Shown: positions 20,328-29,593, numbered from the stretch's first letter. The stretch is DNA of 64,000 nt from Bacillus pseudomycoides (GCF_002582035.1 NZ_NUQE01000041.1:1-64000), one strand, 5' to 3'. Notes: generated by a model not told the origin, from the sequence alone. Numbers and translations are program-made.

Positions 20328-20960
20328 ATGAAAGAGAAGTTACCACTACGAGAAATCAAAAAAGCACGAACAAAAATCAAGCTATTTCACACTGCATTAG
20401 ATATCATTGGAGAAAAATCATTTCGAGAAGTATACGTTGAAGAATTATGCGAACAAGTAGAAATTTCAAAGGTGACATTTTTTAAAATGTTCTCCCGCAA
20501 AGAAGACATTCTTATTTATTTCATGAGGTTATGGTTAACGGATCGGATGTTGGAGTTGAAAGAAACAAACAAAAAGGGAATGACCGCACTCCGTCATATT
20601 TTTGAAGGAGTTTCAGAATATGCAAAAGAAAAACCTGGACTGATGCTAAGTTTGATTGCATTTCTCTCTGAAGAAAAAATGCATCCTTGTATGCCCGATT
20701 TAACCGATGCTGAAATTCACCTACTATATCCCGAAAAAGAAGAGCAAGTTCGAAAGCTCATTCCAAATTTAAATGAAGTATTTGCAAACTGCGTCGAAGA
20801 AGGAAAAGCCGCAGGAGAAATTACACTCAAGATGGATACTTCCCAGATTGTAAAACTATTACATTCTATTTTTTACGGTGCCTATTTAACAACGCATGTC
20901 TTTCAAACTCAAAATGTAATGGAAATGTATGACCTTCATTTAAACATATTAAATCCATAG
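20328..20960 (+). CDS. TetR family transcriptional regulator
   Basis: The 210-residue protein has an N-terminal HTH (about residues 14-60, ending ISKVTFFKMFSRKEDILIYFMR) and a helical ligand-binding C-terminal region. Its start is preceded by ACGAGGAG. It lies 17 bp upstream of the DUF4188 gene, so the two are probably co-transcribed, and the strong inverted repeat upstream suggests autorepression. The ligand is unknown. Confidence 0.88.
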   Translation: MKEKLPLREIKKARTKIKLFHTALDIIGEKSFREVYVEELCEQVEISKVTFFKMFSRKEDILIYFMRLWLTDRMLELKETNKKGMTALRHIFEGVSEYAKEKPGLMLSLIAFLSEEKMHPCMPDLTDAEIHLLYPEKEEQVRKLIPNLNEVFANCVEEGKAAGEITLKMDTSQIVKLLHSIFYGAYLTTHVFQTQNVMEMYDLHLNILNP

Positions 20961-20977
20961 TAAAAGAGGGATGAATA

Positions 20978-21451
20978 ATGAAATCTGTAATATCTGGACG
21001 CTATACTGCACAGATGGATGATTCCTTTGTAGTGTTTGTAATTGGTATGCGAATTAATAAATTTTTCGCTGTTTCAAAGTGGTTACCTGTAGCTCTGTCA
21101 ATGGGTGGAATGCTAAAAGAACTATATGAAAATAAAGAACTCGGTTTTCTCGGCACAGAATCTTTCTTCAACGGCCGTACAATTGTACAAATTCAATATT
21201 GGAAGTCATTCGAAGCCCTTGAACACTATGCACGCCACGCTTCCTTACATTTAGAAGCATGGAAAAATTTTAATCAAAAGGCTTCCAAAACTGAAACGGT
21301 TGGTATTTTTCATGAAACATTTGTTGTTGAGAAAGGGCAATACGAGAGTTTATATGCAAACATGCCTCTATTCGGTTTAGCAAAAGCAGGTGCTTTTCTT
21401 CCTATAAATAATCAGCGAAAAACTGCAAGAGCACGTATGAAGCCTCAGTAA
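20978..21451 (+). CDS. DUF4188 monooxygenase-like protein
   Basis: The 157-residue protein resembles DUF4188, a ferredoxin-like dimeric alpha/beta-barrel family near antibiotic monooxygenases. Features are VVFVIGMRINKFFAVSKW and the conserved YWKSFEALEHYARHASLHLEAW. It follows the TetR gene with AAAGAGGGATGA in the gap, so it is the probable regulated target. A role in handling small aromatic or toxic compounds is inference. Confidence 0.75.
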   Translation: MKSVISGRYTAQMDDSFVVFVIGMRINKFFAVSKWLPVALSMGGMLKELYENKELGFLGTESFFNGRTIVQIQYWKSFEALEHYARHASLHLEAWKNFNQKASKTETVGIFHETFVVEKGQYESLYANMPLFGLAKAGAFLPINNQRKTARARMKPQ

Positions 21452-21480
21452 AGCGAAAGTAACAAACGAGCTTTTATAGA

Positions 21481-21513
21481 AAAAAAAGCGACTACCCAAT
21501 AGGTAGCCGCTTT
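21481..21513 (-). terminator. terminator of ald
   Basis: AAAGCGGCTACC pairs with GGGTAGTCGCTTT, followed by T residues on the minus strand. Confidence 0.85.
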
Positions 21514-21523
21514 GCATTCTTTA

Positions 21524-22657
21524 TTATGATAAAGCAGGTGCTTTTTCAAGAAGCTCTTTCGCATCTGCATATTGTAAATCATGTGCTTCTGCAACTGCTT
21601 CGAATGTTACATAGCCATCTAATGTATTAATACCTTTTAATAAGGCACTGTTATCTAAGCAAGCTTTTTTGTAGCCTTTGTTTGCAATTTGTACAGCGTA
21701 TGGTACCGTTACGTTTGTTAGCGCAAGAGTTGACGTACGTGGAACTGCACCAGGCATATTTGCAACTGCATAGTGAACTACGCCGTGTTTTTCGTAAGTT
21801 GGGTTGTCGTGTGTTGTAATACGATCAGTTGTTTCAAAGATACCGCCTTGGTCGATTGCGATGTCAACTACAACAGAACCTGGTTCCATTGATTTAATCA
21901 TTTCTTCTGTTACAAGTTTTGGTGCTTTTGCACCTGGAATTAATACTGCACCGATAACAAGATCAGACCCTTTTACAGCTTCTGCAATGTTGTAAGGATT
22001 AGACATTAAAGTTTTTACTTGGTTACCGAAAATGTCATCTAATTGACGAAGACGTTCTGCACTTAAGTCGATAATTGTTACGTCAGCGCCTAAACCTACT
22101 GCGATTTTCGCTGCGTTTGTACCAGCTTGACCACCGCCGATAATTGTTACTTTGCCGCGTTTTACCCCTGGAACGCCTGCAAGTAAAATACCTTTTCCGC
22201 CTTTTGTTTTTTCAAGGAATTGCGCACCAATTTGTGCAGACATACGACCAGCTACTTCACTCATAGGTGCGAGTAATGGTAAAGAACGGTTGTCTAATTG
22301 AACTGTTTCATACGCAATTGCGACTACTTTATTTTCAATTAATGCTTTTGTTAATTCTGGTTCTGGAGCTAAGTGTAAGTACGTGAATAAAATTAAGCCT
22401 TCGCGGAAATAGCCGTATTCGCTTGCGATTGGCTCTTTTACTTTCATAACCATCTCTTGATTCCAAGCTTCTTGTGCTGTTTCTACAATTGTTGCTCCTG
22501 CTTCTACATATGCTTCATCTGTAAAACCAGATCCTAAACCAGCACCTTTTTGAACAAAAACCTCATGACCATTGTGAATTAAATGAACAACACCCGCTGG
22601 CGTCATTGCCACACGATTTTCATTGTTTTTAATTTCTGTTGGTACACCGATACGCAT
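21524..22657 (-). CDS. ald: Alanine dehydrogenase
   Basis: Ald oxidatively deaminates L-alanine to pyruvate with NAD, used in sporulation and alanine catabolism, and in germination of B. cereus-group spores. The 377-residue product starts [20 protein letters not shown], has the NAD-binding [20 protein letters not shown], and the [14 protein letters not shown] and DIAIDQGG motifs. Arg15, Lys74-like and His96-type active residues of the family lie in the expected regions (HLAPEPEL). A palindromic AAAGCGCTTT lies about 65 bp upstream at 22722-22731. Confidence 0.96.
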   Translation of the reverse strand: MRIGVPTEIKNNENRVAMTPAGVVHLIHNGHEVFVQKGAGLGSGFTDEAYVEAGATIVETAQEAWNQEMVMKVKEPIASEYGYFREGLILFTYLHLAPEPELTKALIENKVVAIAYETVQLDNRSLPLLAPMSEVAGRMSAQIGAQFLEKTKGGKGILLAGVPGVKRGKVTIIGGGQAGTNAAKIAVGLGADVTIIDLSAERLRQLDDIFGNQVKTLMSNPYNIAEAVKGSDLVIGAVLIPGAKAPKLVTEEMIKSMEPGSVVVDIAIDQGGIFETTDRITTHDNPTYEKHGVVHYAVANMPGAVPRTSTLALTNVTVPYAVQIANKGYKKACLDNSALLKGINTLDGYVTFEAVAEAHDLQYADAKELLEKAPALS

Positions 22658-22802
22658 TGGAAATTCCCCCTTGAGATTATAAAATTACCCCTGAATAGCC
22701 ATAGCATATACGCTTTTCATAAAGCGCTTTCTATTCTCTTATATTTTACCATAATCCCGCATTTTTTGACAAAAATAATGCAAGTTGTCCGATAGAATTT
22801 GT

Positions 22803-23567
22803 CTAGTTTTGACGATATCGATGAATGACATCAACTGCTCCAGTTACTTCTATAATTGTTCCCGTAATCATGTCCGAATCTTCCTCACATAAAAAGGAAA
22901 TTGTACGTGCGATATCTTCCCCTGTACCAGAACGACCGATTGGTGTACGATGATCGGGTAGCGTACGTGCCATAGCAATTGTCGCCTCTTTCATCTCACC
23001 AATAATGTCACCCGGACATATCATATTTGATGTAATACCGTATTCTGCTTCCTCATAGGCAATCGTTTTCGTGAGTGAAACTAGTCCGACTTTTGCAGCT
23101 GCAAATGCGGAACGATACATCCATCCCGGCGCACTATCTGCTCCTTGAAATCCGTAATTCACAATGCGGCCAAATTTCTGCTGTCGCATAATCGGCACAA
23201 CGAGCTTTAATAAATGAAAAACTGCCGTTAAGTTACCATGAATCATTTCATTCCATTCATCATCTTTATACTCAACTAATTTTTTACGTTCAAATACGTA
23301 AGGACCCGCATTATTAATAAGAAAATCGATACGATTAAAACGCTCCATCGCTTTTGTTACTACTTTATGTAAATCTTCTTGTTTCGTTACATCTGCTTGC
23401 ACAAATTGCATACGATGTGCAAGATGTTTATATTGCTGTTGTAACGTTTCCATCGCTTGTACATCACTGCGATACGTTACCGTTACCGAATATCCTTTAT
23501 CTAATAATTTCTCTGTTACTTGCTTCCCTAAACCTTTTGTACCGGCTGTAATGAGCGCATGTCTCAC
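22803..23567 (-). CDS. ytkK: SDR-family protein lacking the canonical Ser/Tyr
   Basis: The 254-residue protein has a short-chain dehydrogenase fold: TAGTKGLGKQV (nucleotide loop, residues 7-17), NNAG at residues 85-88, and the lysine of the active-site motif at residue 159. The catalytic tyrosine position is Phe155 (SAFAAAK) and the usual serine position is Gly142, so the classical Ser-Tyr-Lys triad is not intact; Tyr151 is close by. It may be a divergent reductase such as an FabG-like paralogue or a non-catalytic binder. Synteny with ytkL and argGH suggests YtkK. Confidence 0.8.
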   Translation of the reverse strand: MRHALITAGTKGLGKQVTEKLLDKGYSVTVTYRSDVQAMETLQQQYKHLAHRMQFVQADVTKQEDLHKVVTKAMERFNRIDFLINNAGPYVFERKKLVEYKDDEWNEMIHGNLTAVFHLLKLVVPIMRQQKFGRIVNYGFQGADSAPGWMYRSAFAAAKVGLVSLTKTIAYEEAEYGITSNMICPGDIIGEMKEATIAMARTLPDHRTPIGRSGTGEDIARTISFLCEEDSDMITGTIIEVTGAVDVIHRYRQN

Positions 23568-23752
23568 AAAAATAAGCCTCCTTTTTTCTTGCTATAATTC
23601 ATATGTAACAACTTCTTCGCACAATTACAACTAAAAAGTTTGAACAGATTTTTCAAAATTCTGTAACGTTTCTGACATACTTTTTTCCATAATTTACTTT
23701 ATAATAAAAGTGTAAAGAGTTATAACACTTATACAATCGGGAGGAATCGTTC

Positions 23753-24211
23753 ATGAATACTACATATACAAATATTTTAATCGCAGTTGATGGTTCTAAA
23801 GAAGCTGAAAGAGCATTCAAAAAAGCAATTCAAGTAGCAAAGCGTAACAACGCTACATTAACAATCGCTCATATCGTTGACGTTAAAGCTTACTCTGCAG
23901 TAGAAGCATATAGCCGTGCTATTGCAGATCGTGCAAATTTATTTGCAGAAGATCTATTAGAAGACTACAAAAAAACTGCACTAGAAGCAGGCCTTATAAA
24001 AGTAGAAACTGTATTAGAATTCGGTAATCCAAAATCAAAAATCTCTAAAGATATCGCACCGAAGCACCACGTTGATTTAATTATGTGCGGTGCAACTGGT
24101 TTAAACGCAGTAGAGCGTTTCTTAATCGGTAGCGTCTCTGAACATATTATTCGCTATGCAAAATGCGATGTCCTTGTTGTTCGCGGTGAAGAAGAGCAAG
24201 GTGAAATTTAA
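23753..24211 (+). CDS. Universal stress protein (UspA family)
   Basis: The 152-residue protein has the Usp fold: NILIAVDGSKEAERA at the N-terminus and the C-terminal nucleotide loop GATGLNAVERFLIGSVSEHII, a G-2x-G-9x-G(S) type that binds ATP. The start is preceded by GGGAGGAAT. Universal stress proteins accumulate on growth arrest; the specific role here is unknown. Confidence 0.93.
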   Translation: MNTTYTNILIAVDGSKEAERAFKKAIQVAKRNNATLTIAHIVDVKAYSAVEAYSRAIADRANLFAEDLLEDYKKTALEAGLIKVETVLEFGNPKSKISKDIAPKHHVDLIMCGATGLNAVERFLIGSVSEHIIRYAKCDVLVVRGEEEQGEI

Positions 24212-24216
24212 TAACA

Positions 24217-24254
24217 GCACCAAGCCTTTATTTTATGGGCTTGGTGCTTTTTTA
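24217..24254 (+). terminator. terminator of the usp gene
   Basis: GCACCAAGCC pairs with GGCTTGGTGC, followed by six T. Confidence 0.9.
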
Positions 24255-24318
24255 TTTGCTTTTAATAAAATGATTCTCTACGGTTATGCTAATAGAAAAA
24301 GGAAATGAGGAAAACAAC

Positions 24319-24510
24319 TTGGAAAGTCACGAACGTATTATACTGGATTTAAGCGGACAAGAAATTGATATGGTTGAAACAATTTGTGGTCACTTCAAAG
24401 AAAAACATGGTGTGGAGCTAAGTCACGGTGCACTTTTTCGCGATTTAATGGATATAGAATACATTCGTATTACAGAAGGAAAGCATAAATACGAACAGGA
24501 AAAAATATAG
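24319..24510 (+). CDS. small hypothetical protein, 63 aa
   Basis: The product is acidic and soluble (ESHERIILDLSGQEIDMVETI then FKEKHGVELSHGALFRDLMD). I prefer TTG at 24319 because GAGGA lies 7-8 nt upstream, while the in-frame ATG at 24286 has no binding site. A ribbon-helix-helix-like mix of beta and helix is possible but not proven. Terminators stand on both sides, so it is monocistronic. Confidence 0.65.
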   Translation: MESHERIILDLSGQEIDMVETICGHFKEKHGVELSHGALFRDLMDIEYIRITEGKHKYEQEKI

Positions 24511-24517
24511 GCGACTG

Positions 24518-24547
24518 GTTGCTTGCATCGTACAAGCAACCTTTTTC
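24518..24547 (+). terminator. terminator of the 63-aa gene
   Basis: GGTTGCTTG/CAAGCAACC then TTTTT. Confidence 0.85.
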
Positions 24548-24594
24548 TTTATGCATAGATTATATATATGTCCAAGCATAAAGGTGTGATCTTT

Positions 24595-25194
24595 TTGAGT
24601 GATGAAAAGAAAAGAAAAAGCAAATCCGCTACCCCGATTATGAACTTATGTATATTTACTCTTCCCGGCTGTAATGTAACTGAAAAACAAATTAAGCAGC
24701 AAGTTGCGTTAGCAACAAAAATATGGAACATAGACTTTATTATCACAAGTATCACAACGCTGAAAGATTTTTCTGTTCAAACGAATGATACTTCATTTCG
24801 TAAAAAACAAAGCAAAAATATACAACGATTATTTCGTGAAAGAAAGTATCTCTTTCCAAATCCAAATAGTATTTCAATATTCTATACAAATGCAAGGCAC
24901 CTCTCGAGTAATACGACAGGACGAACATTCTCTTCCTTCACGACGAAAAGCCGTTTCAACCATATTGTCCTCACAAAATCTTCTCTAGAAAATACACTTG
25001 CGCACGAACTCGGACATATCTTATTTTACTCCCACCGAAAACTACAAGGAAAAAATCCAGATACAAACTCTTATCGAACGCACAGTCTAGACCCTGAAAA
25101 TATTATGTTTGGAACTGCTACAAGCCGTAAACGAAAAACAACATCTCTGCAAAGATCAAAAGCATTAGAAAGCACATTAATTAAATATACGTAA
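24595..25194 (+). CDS. Metzincin-like zinc metalloprotease, secreted or cytosolic unclear
   Basis: The roughly 200-residue protein carries HELGHILFYSH, matching the HExxHxxxxxH zinc motif of metzincins but with Phe instead of the usual Gly at the eighth position. About 25 residues later NIMFG resembles the Met-turn. No signal peptide is visible and the product is very basic. Start choice: TTG at 24595 has AAGGTGTGA upstream; an in-frame ATG at 24568 is also open. I do not recognise a named family and the substrate is unknown. Confidence 0.65.
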   Translation: MSDEKKRKSKSATPIMNLCIFTLPGCNVTEKQIKQQVALATKIWNIDFIITSITTLKDFSVQTNDTSFRKKQSKNIQRLFRERKYLFPNPNSISIFYTNARHLSSNTTGRTFSSFTTKSRFNHIVLTKSSLENTLAHELGHILFYSHRKLQGKNPDTNSYRTHSLDPENIMFGTATSRKRKTTSLQRSKALESTLIKYT

Positions 25195-25203
25195 CAATCA
25201 TGA

Positions 25204-25239
25204 AAAATCCCGCGAAACATTACATGTTCACGGGATTTT
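25204..25239. terminator. shared terminator, metalloprotease gene and argH
   Basis: AAAATCCCGCGAA/TTCACGGGATTTT lies between convergent genes. Confidence 0.7.
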
Positions 25240-26608
25240 CTACTATCTCTTTTGCCTTTTGAAGCGCCTTTTCAATTTGTTCGAACCCTGTACCACCTGC
25301 ACTGTTTCTGCGTTTTACTGCTGCATATGGCGAAAGCACTTCATATAAGTCTTCCTCAAATAATGAACTCATCTCTTGGTAGGTTGTTAACGGTAAATCT
25401 AGCAAATAAACACCTTCGTTAATGCAATGAAGGACAAGTTTCCCTACAATTTCATGTGCCTGACGAAACGGTAACCCTTTACTCGCTAAATAATCTGCAA
25501 TCTCTGTCGCATTTGAAAAATCTTGCGTTACGGCCTGTGCCATTTTATCTTTTTTCACCGTCATCGTTTCAAGCATCCCTGCCATTACATGTAAACAACC
25601 CTTTACTGTATTTACCGTATCGAACATGCCTTCTTTATCTTCTTGCAAATCTTTATTGTAAGCGAGCGGCAATCCTTTCATAACTGTTAATAAGCTAAAC
25701 AAGTTGCCGTATACTCTTCCTGTTTTCCCACGAATAAGCTCTGCCATATCCGGATTTTTCTTTTGCGGCATAATGCTGCTACCCGTTGCATAGCTGTCGC
25801 TCATTTCAATAAACTGAAATTCCTGGCTGCTCCATAAAATAAGTTCTTCACAAAAACGTGATAAATGCATCATTAATATAGAAGCATTACTTAAAAATTC
25901 AAGAATGAAGTCACGGTCGCTTACTGCATCTAAGCTATTTTCATAAATCCCTTCAAAGCCAAGCAACTGCGCACTATACTCTCGATCAATTGGGAATGTT
26001 GTCCCAGCAAGTGCCCCGGCTCCAAGCGGAGAAATGTTAATACGCTTTAACGAATCTTTAAAACGATTCGCATCGCGCTCTAACATCCAAAAATATGCAA
26101 GGAGGTGGTGGGCAAAAGAAATCGGCTGTGCACGCTGCAAATGTGTATAACCTGGCATAATTGTTTCGATATGTTTTTCAGCCTGCTCTGCAAGTACAAT
26201 TTGCACCTGTTTTACCGCCTCGATGATGCCTTGCACTTCATTTCGCAAATACAAGTGCATATCCGTTGCTACTTGGTCGTTACGACTTCTTCCTGTATGC
26301 AGCTTACCGCCGACTTCACCAATATGCTGAATTAACATCTTTTCAATGTTTAAGTGAATATCTTCTGATTCAACAGAAAACGTAAGCTCTTGATTCTTTG
26401 CCTTTTCAAGTAAATACTGCAAACCGTTTTTAATTTTCTCTCCTTCTTCATCCGTTACGATGCCGCATTTCGCAAGCATCGTAACATGCGCTATACTACC
26501 TTGTATATCTTCTACTGCTAATTGCTGGTCAAAGGAGATGGAAGCTCCAAACTCCTCGACCCACTGTTCAGCCTGTTCCGTAAAACGGCCGCCCCAAAGT
26601 TTGCTCAT
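25220..26608 (-). CDS. argH: Argininosuccinate lyase
   Basis: ArgH splits argininosuccinate into arginine and fumarate, the last step of arginine synthesis. The 462-residue protein shows LWGGRF at the N-terminus, [29 protein letters not shown] and the mobile catalytic loop [12 protein letters not shown] of the fumarase/aspartase superfamily. Its start overlaps the argG stop (ATGA), so argGH is a coupled operon. Confidence 0.98.
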   Translation of the reverse strand: MSKLWGGRFTEQAEQWVEEFGASISFDQQLAVEDIQGSIAHVTMLAKCGIVTDEEGEKIKNGLQYLLEKAKNQELTFSVESEDIHLNIEKMLIQHIGEVGGKLHTGRSRNDQVATDMHLYLRNEVQGIIEAVKQVQIVLAEQAEKHIETIMPGYTHLQRAQPISFAHHLLAYFWMLERDANRFKDSLKRINISPLGAGALAGTTFPIDREYSAQLLGFEGIYENSLDAVSDRDFILEFLSNASILMMHLSRFCEELILWSSQEFQFIEMSDSYATGSSIMPQKKNPDMAELIRGKTGRVYGNLFSLLTVMKGLPLAYNKDLQEDKEGMFDTVNTVKGCLHVMAGMLETMTVKKDKMAQAVTQDFSNATEIADYLASKGLPFRQAHEIVGKLVLHCINEGVYLLDLPLTTYQEMSSLFEEDLYEVLSPYAAVKRRNSAGGTGFEQIEKALQKAKEIVENPVNM

Positions 26609-27810
26609 GCCTCCACCTTCTTTTGATTCACTTGGCTGTATACTTTTGTTGGTAAACCGAATAATGAAATAAATCCAATCGCTGCATCGTGATTAAATTC
26701 ATCATCTACTGTATACGTCGCTAATTTTTCATCGTATAGAGAATACTCTGATTTACGTCCTTCTACAATCGCATGTCCTTTAAACAGTTTCACACGTACT
26801 GTACCTGTTACATTTTTTTGCGTTTCTTGTAAAAAGGCAACAAGAGCATCTTTTAAAGGCGAGAACCATAAACCGTTATAAATTAACTCTGTTAATTTTT
26901 GTTCAATCATCGGTTTAAAATGTGCTACTTCTTTTACAAGCGTTAAATCTTCTAATTCCTTATGTGCAGTAATCAATGTCATCGCCGCTGGGCATTCATA
27001 CACTTCACGTGACTTAATACCAACAAGACGATTTTCTACATGGTCGATGCGCCCAACCCCGTGCTTACCAGCAAGAGCGTTTAACGTTTTAATTAACTCT
27101 GAAAGTGAATATGATACACCGTTTAACGTCGTTGGCACCCCTGCTTCAAAACCAATTTCTACAAATTCGGGTTTGTTTGGTGTGTCTTCTAATGCTAGCG
27201 TCATTTCATACGCATCTTCTGGCGGTGCTGCCCATGGATCTTCTAAGATTCCGCATTCGTTGCTGCGTCCCCATAAATTTTGATCAATTGAAAATGGGCT
27301 GTCTAAGTTAATTGGAATTGGTACATCATTTTCTTTTGCATACGCAATTTCCTCTTCACGTGACCATTTCCATTCACGTACCGGTGCGATCACTTCTAAA
27401 TACGGGTTTAACGCTTGGATAGAAACTTCAAAACGTACTTGGTCATTTCCTTTTCCTGTACATCCATGTGCAACTGCGCTTGCACCTTCCATCTCTGCAA
27501 TCTCTACCAATTTCTTAGCAATTAACGGACGAGATAATGCAGATACAAGTGGATACTTCCCTTCATATAACGTGTGAGCTTGCAATGCTTTCAATGCATA
27601 TTCATTCGCAAACTCTTCTTGCACATCAATCATATATGATTTAATCGCACCAACGGATAATGCTTTTTCTTTTACAAACTCTAAATCTTTTCCTTCCCCT
27701 AAATCTAAACAAAGCGCAATAATATCGTATCCTTTTTCTTGTAACCATTTAATCGCAACAGAAGTATCAAGACCTCCGGAATATGCTAATACAACTTTTT
27801 TGTTCTCCAT
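26605..27810 (-). CDS. argG: Argininosuccinate synthase
   Basis: ArgG joins citrulline and aspartate using ATP. The 401-residue protein has the PP-loop [12 protein letters not shown] at the N-terminus, and [13 protein letters not shown] and [13 protein letters not shown]. The ATG at 27810 follows AGGAGG with good spacing; reading further upstream would enter the ArgR-like operator region. It is the first gene of argGH. Confidence 0.98.
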   Translation of the reverse strand: MENKKVVLAYSGGLDTSVAIKWLQEKGYDIIALCLDLGEGKDLEFVKEKALSVGAIKSYMIDVQEEFANEYALKALQAHTLYEGKYPLVSALSRPLIAKKLVEIAEMEGASAVAHGCTGKGNDQVRFEVSIQALNPYLEVIAPVREWKWSREEEIAYAKENDVPIPINLDSPFSIDQNLWGRSNECGILEDPWAAPPEDAYEMTLALEDTPNKPEFVEIGFEAGVPTTLNGVSYSLSELIKTLNALAGKHGVGRIDHVENRLVGIKSREVYECPAAMTLITAHKELEDLTLVKEVAHFKPMIEQKLTELIYNGLWFSPLKDALVAFLQETQKNVTGTVRVKLFKGHAIVEGRKSEYSLYDEKLATYTVDDEFNHDAAIGFISLFGLPTKVYSQVNQKKVEA

Positions 27811-27825
27811 TTTATATCCTCCTAA

Positions 27826-27866
27826 AGAATAATTATTCATTATTATTAATATTAATTCATAATTTA
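27826..27866 (-). promoter_or_regulatory. ARG-box-like operator region upstream of argGH
   Basis: The AT-rich palindromic text GAATAATTATTCATTATTA followed by TAATATTAATTCATAA resembles tandem ARG boxes (consensus near CATGAATAAAAATTCA) bound by ArgR/AhrC. It lies 15-55 bp upstream of the argG start, where it would repress when arginine is plentiful. Confidence 0.55.
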
Positions 27867-27978
27867 TCACCTTTCACAAAATGTTGCAAGGGATATTCAT
27901 AATTATTTTTAAAACAATTTCGTCGAAGTTCTTTCTCTTTTTCGATACAATGAAGACAGAAAATGGAGGGGACAATGT

Positions 27979-28296
27979 ATGGAACAATATTTCACATATA
28001 ATGAACACCTAGGGATTGAACTACCCGATTTCCAAGAAGAATGGGAAGATATACCTGAAACAGTGCAACATGCAATTTTATTAAAGTGGGAACAAATTCG
28101 CGGAAAAATACCAGATCGGATTAAAGAGCTTGAACATAACATTAACACGAAACAACACCGGTTAAATAACGAAGAAAACTTTGAAATTTCTTGTAGACTC
28201 AATACAGAAATTGCAGATCTCGCTTCCATTATTAACGACCTTTGGCTTTGGTATCGTCTAACTCAAAATGTGTCTGAAGGGAAAGCACATCAGTAA
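27979..28296 (+). CDS. hypothetical protein, 105 aa
   Basis: The acidic, mostly helical protein has the landmark WEDIPETVQHAILLKWEQIRG and a second helical stretch (LNTEIADLASIINDLWLWYRL). The start has GGAGGGG upstream. I do not recognise a family. It is divergent from argGH. Its TAA stop is fused to the GTAAAACTTCC end of a mobile repeat (28298-28442). Confidence 0.7.
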   Translation: MEQYFTYNEHLGIELPDFQEEWEDIPETVQHAILLKWEQIRGKIPDRIKELEHNINTKQHRLNNEENFEISCRLNTEIADLASIINDLWLWYRLTQNVSEGKAHQ

Positions 28297-28297
28297 A

Positions 28298-28442
28298 GTA
28301 AAACTTCCATCAATAGAGGTTTTCATTCTCCACTGGTGGTTAGTTGAACCAATTGAGCTTTTACGGGCAGCTATCCCCCACTTATCTTCCTTGCTTCCCT
28401 CTGAATCTTGAGGTGGGGAACTTACTGCCCGCGAATAGCAGG
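28298..28442 (+). repeat. bcr1-like element, 145 bp
   Basis: The left end GTAAAACTTCCATCA and a hairpin are followed by GTTAGTTGAACCAATTGAGC and GGGCAG. The right end is CCCGC-GAATA-GCAGG followed by ATAAA. The left junction GTAAA contains the stop codon of the upstream gene. It lacks the internal GC-rich cassette. Confidence 0.75.
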
Positions 28443-28450
28443 ATAAAAAG

Positions 28451-28476
28451 GTCGTTGAGAATATTTTCTCAACGAC
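28451..28476. terminator. hairpin between two mobile repeats
   Basis: GTCGTTGAGA/TCTCAACGAC with a seven-base loop. It is probably the original terminator of the 105-aa gene, now separated from it by the inserted repeat. Confidence 0.6.
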
Positions 28477-28492
28477 TTAAAAATTTTATAAA

Positions 28493-28761
28493 GTAAAACT
28501 TTAATCAGTGGGGGGTTTCTTCATTCCCCACTGATTATTAGTTCAACCAATCAGGCTTTTACGGGCAGTTTATCTCCCACCTAACTTCTTTAGAAAAGCG
28601 GAAGCGGCTCGCTCAGAATCGCAGGGCGCCCGCGCCCAAGGCAGAGAGGCGCTTTTTGCCTTGTCCGAGGGGGCGAAACGACCTACGATTCTAGCCGCTA
28701 GAGCTGAACAATGCTTTCACCAAATTTTGAGGTGGGGGTCTTACTGCCCGCGAATAGCGGG
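28493..28761 (+). repeat. bcr1-like element, 269 bp, with GC-rich internal cassette
   Basis: ATAAA flanks both ends (28488-28492 and 28762-28766). It has an outer hairpin CAGTGGGG...CCCCACTG near the left, then CAACCAATCAGGCTTTTACGG, and the terminal CCCGC-GAATA-GCGGG. Between CTTCTTT and GCTTTCACC it carries about 120 bp absent from shorter copies, with closing arms AGCGGCT...AGCCGCT and AGAATCG...CGATTCT and inner GC hairpins. Confidence 0.8.
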
Positions 28762-28787
28762 ATAAAACAGTTCTATCCTTTATTTGT

Positions 28788-28905
28788 TTATTTATTTAAC
28801 TCTTCATCAAACCATGCACAAAAACATTGAGAGTTATTATAAACGTTTTCAATATCAGGTAAACAATAGTGATGGCTTGTCTGGTAGATTTCAGAAATTA
28901 TTAAT
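28788..28905 (-). pseudogene. possible C-terminal remnant of an unknown protein
   Basis: The minus strand is open for about 39 codons and ends with NNSQCFCAWFDEELNK and a TAA. It looks protein-like but has a stop just upstream and no start codon. The only other content of 28762-29004 is AT-rich sequence with no clear feature. I cannot name a parent gene. Confidence 0.2.
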
Positions 28906-29004
28906 TAATATATTTCGATATTATAACGGTAAAAAACATATTCTTTTCTATTCCGTTGAACGTGTAGTGGTAATCGTGTTTTTCTTTTCATGGATATAAA
29001 ACGC

Positions 29005-29166
29005 CTACTCTGTGCATGCAACAATTTCCATCAAACGGTATAATAAAATATCTAATTCTTGACTACATGTAATCACTCTATGATGGGTAACACCGTACTT
29101 TCTTATAAGTTCAATCAATTCCTCCCTTTTTTCTTCTATGCTTGCCTGTATCTCTATCGTTTTCAT
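29005..29166 (-). CDS. Spo0E-like aspartyl-phosphate phosphatase
   Basis: Spo0E family proteins dephosphorylate Spo0A and delay sporulation. The 53-residue product has two helices and the diagnostic motif SQELD in VITCSQELDILLYRLM, preceded by EEKREELIELIRKYGVTHHR. The ATG at 29166 follows GGAGAG at correct spacing. Longer in-frame reading upstream to 29436 has no family similarity and is not part of the gene. It is divergent from the YitT leader. Confidence 0.88.
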   Translation of the reverse strand: MKTIEIQASIEEKREELIELIRKYGVTHHRVITCSQELDILLYRLMEIVACTE

Positions 29167-29444
29167 ACGAATCTCTCCAGTTACCATAGATAATATAATT
29201 CGAATTATAGGAAATGTTTCATCTAAATTGAATATTTTGTAATTAATTAAAGTAAGTTTTAAGGGACAACGAACAAAATTTAATTTTCCTACAGAAAACC
29301 TTTCGACAGCAAATATTTTTTTATTGCACCATTTTTCATGAAAGTTTAAATGAAGTTCACCTAAAGCGTCCATATTTACGAAATATGGAGGTTTTTCTTT
29401 CTCCATTGTCGTTTTCCAACAACATACATTTTCCATAAGTATGA

Positions 29445-29450
29445 TATAAT
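29445..29450 (+). promoter_or_regulatory. candidate -10 box for the yitT leader transcript
   Basis: TATAAT stands 36 bp before the first leader ORF. A good -35 element is not obvious at 17 bp spacing. Confidence 0.4.
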
Positions 29451-29485
29451 AGTATAAAATCTTTTATAGAAAGGATTTAGATATC

Positions 29486-29536
29486 ATGATCGCTCGAAGG
29501 AGCATGTGGCATCGAAAAGACTCTTCTTACACGTAG
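29486..29536 (+). CDS. leader peptide ORF 1, 16 aa
   Basis: It encodes MIARRSMWHRKDSSYT, with AGAAAGGA upstream. The last 27 nt through stop and the CGT after it are identical to those of ORF 2 (29594-29644). The stop codon TAG is followed at once by a long hairpin (29537-29579). It probably acts as a sensor peptide for the downstream YitT gene; this is inference. Confidence 0.6.
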   Translation: MIARRSMWHRKDSSYT

Positions 29537-29579
29537 CGTATTGTTTTGCTTAGATACTTTGTCTAGCGAAAAAAATACG
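29537..29579 (+). promoter_or_regulatory. leader hairpin 1
   Basis: CGTATTGTTTTGCTTAGA pairs with TCTAGCGAAAAAAATACG. No T-run follows, so it is not an intrinsic terminator. Confidence 0.6.
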
Positions 29580-29593
29580 AGAGTGGGGAAATT

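Noticed and set aside
22722-22731. AAAGCGCTTT upstream of ald as a cre site
   Set aside because: The core is palindromic but the flanks miss three consensus positions.
28784-28999. Plus-strand 71-residue ORF
   Set aside because: It lacks a ribosome site and protein-like composition; the opposite strand looks more like a remnant.
29167-29436. In-frame N-terminal extension of the Spo0E-like gene to 143 residues
   Set aside because: It has no family similarity, and a good ribosome site stands before the internal ATG at 29166.
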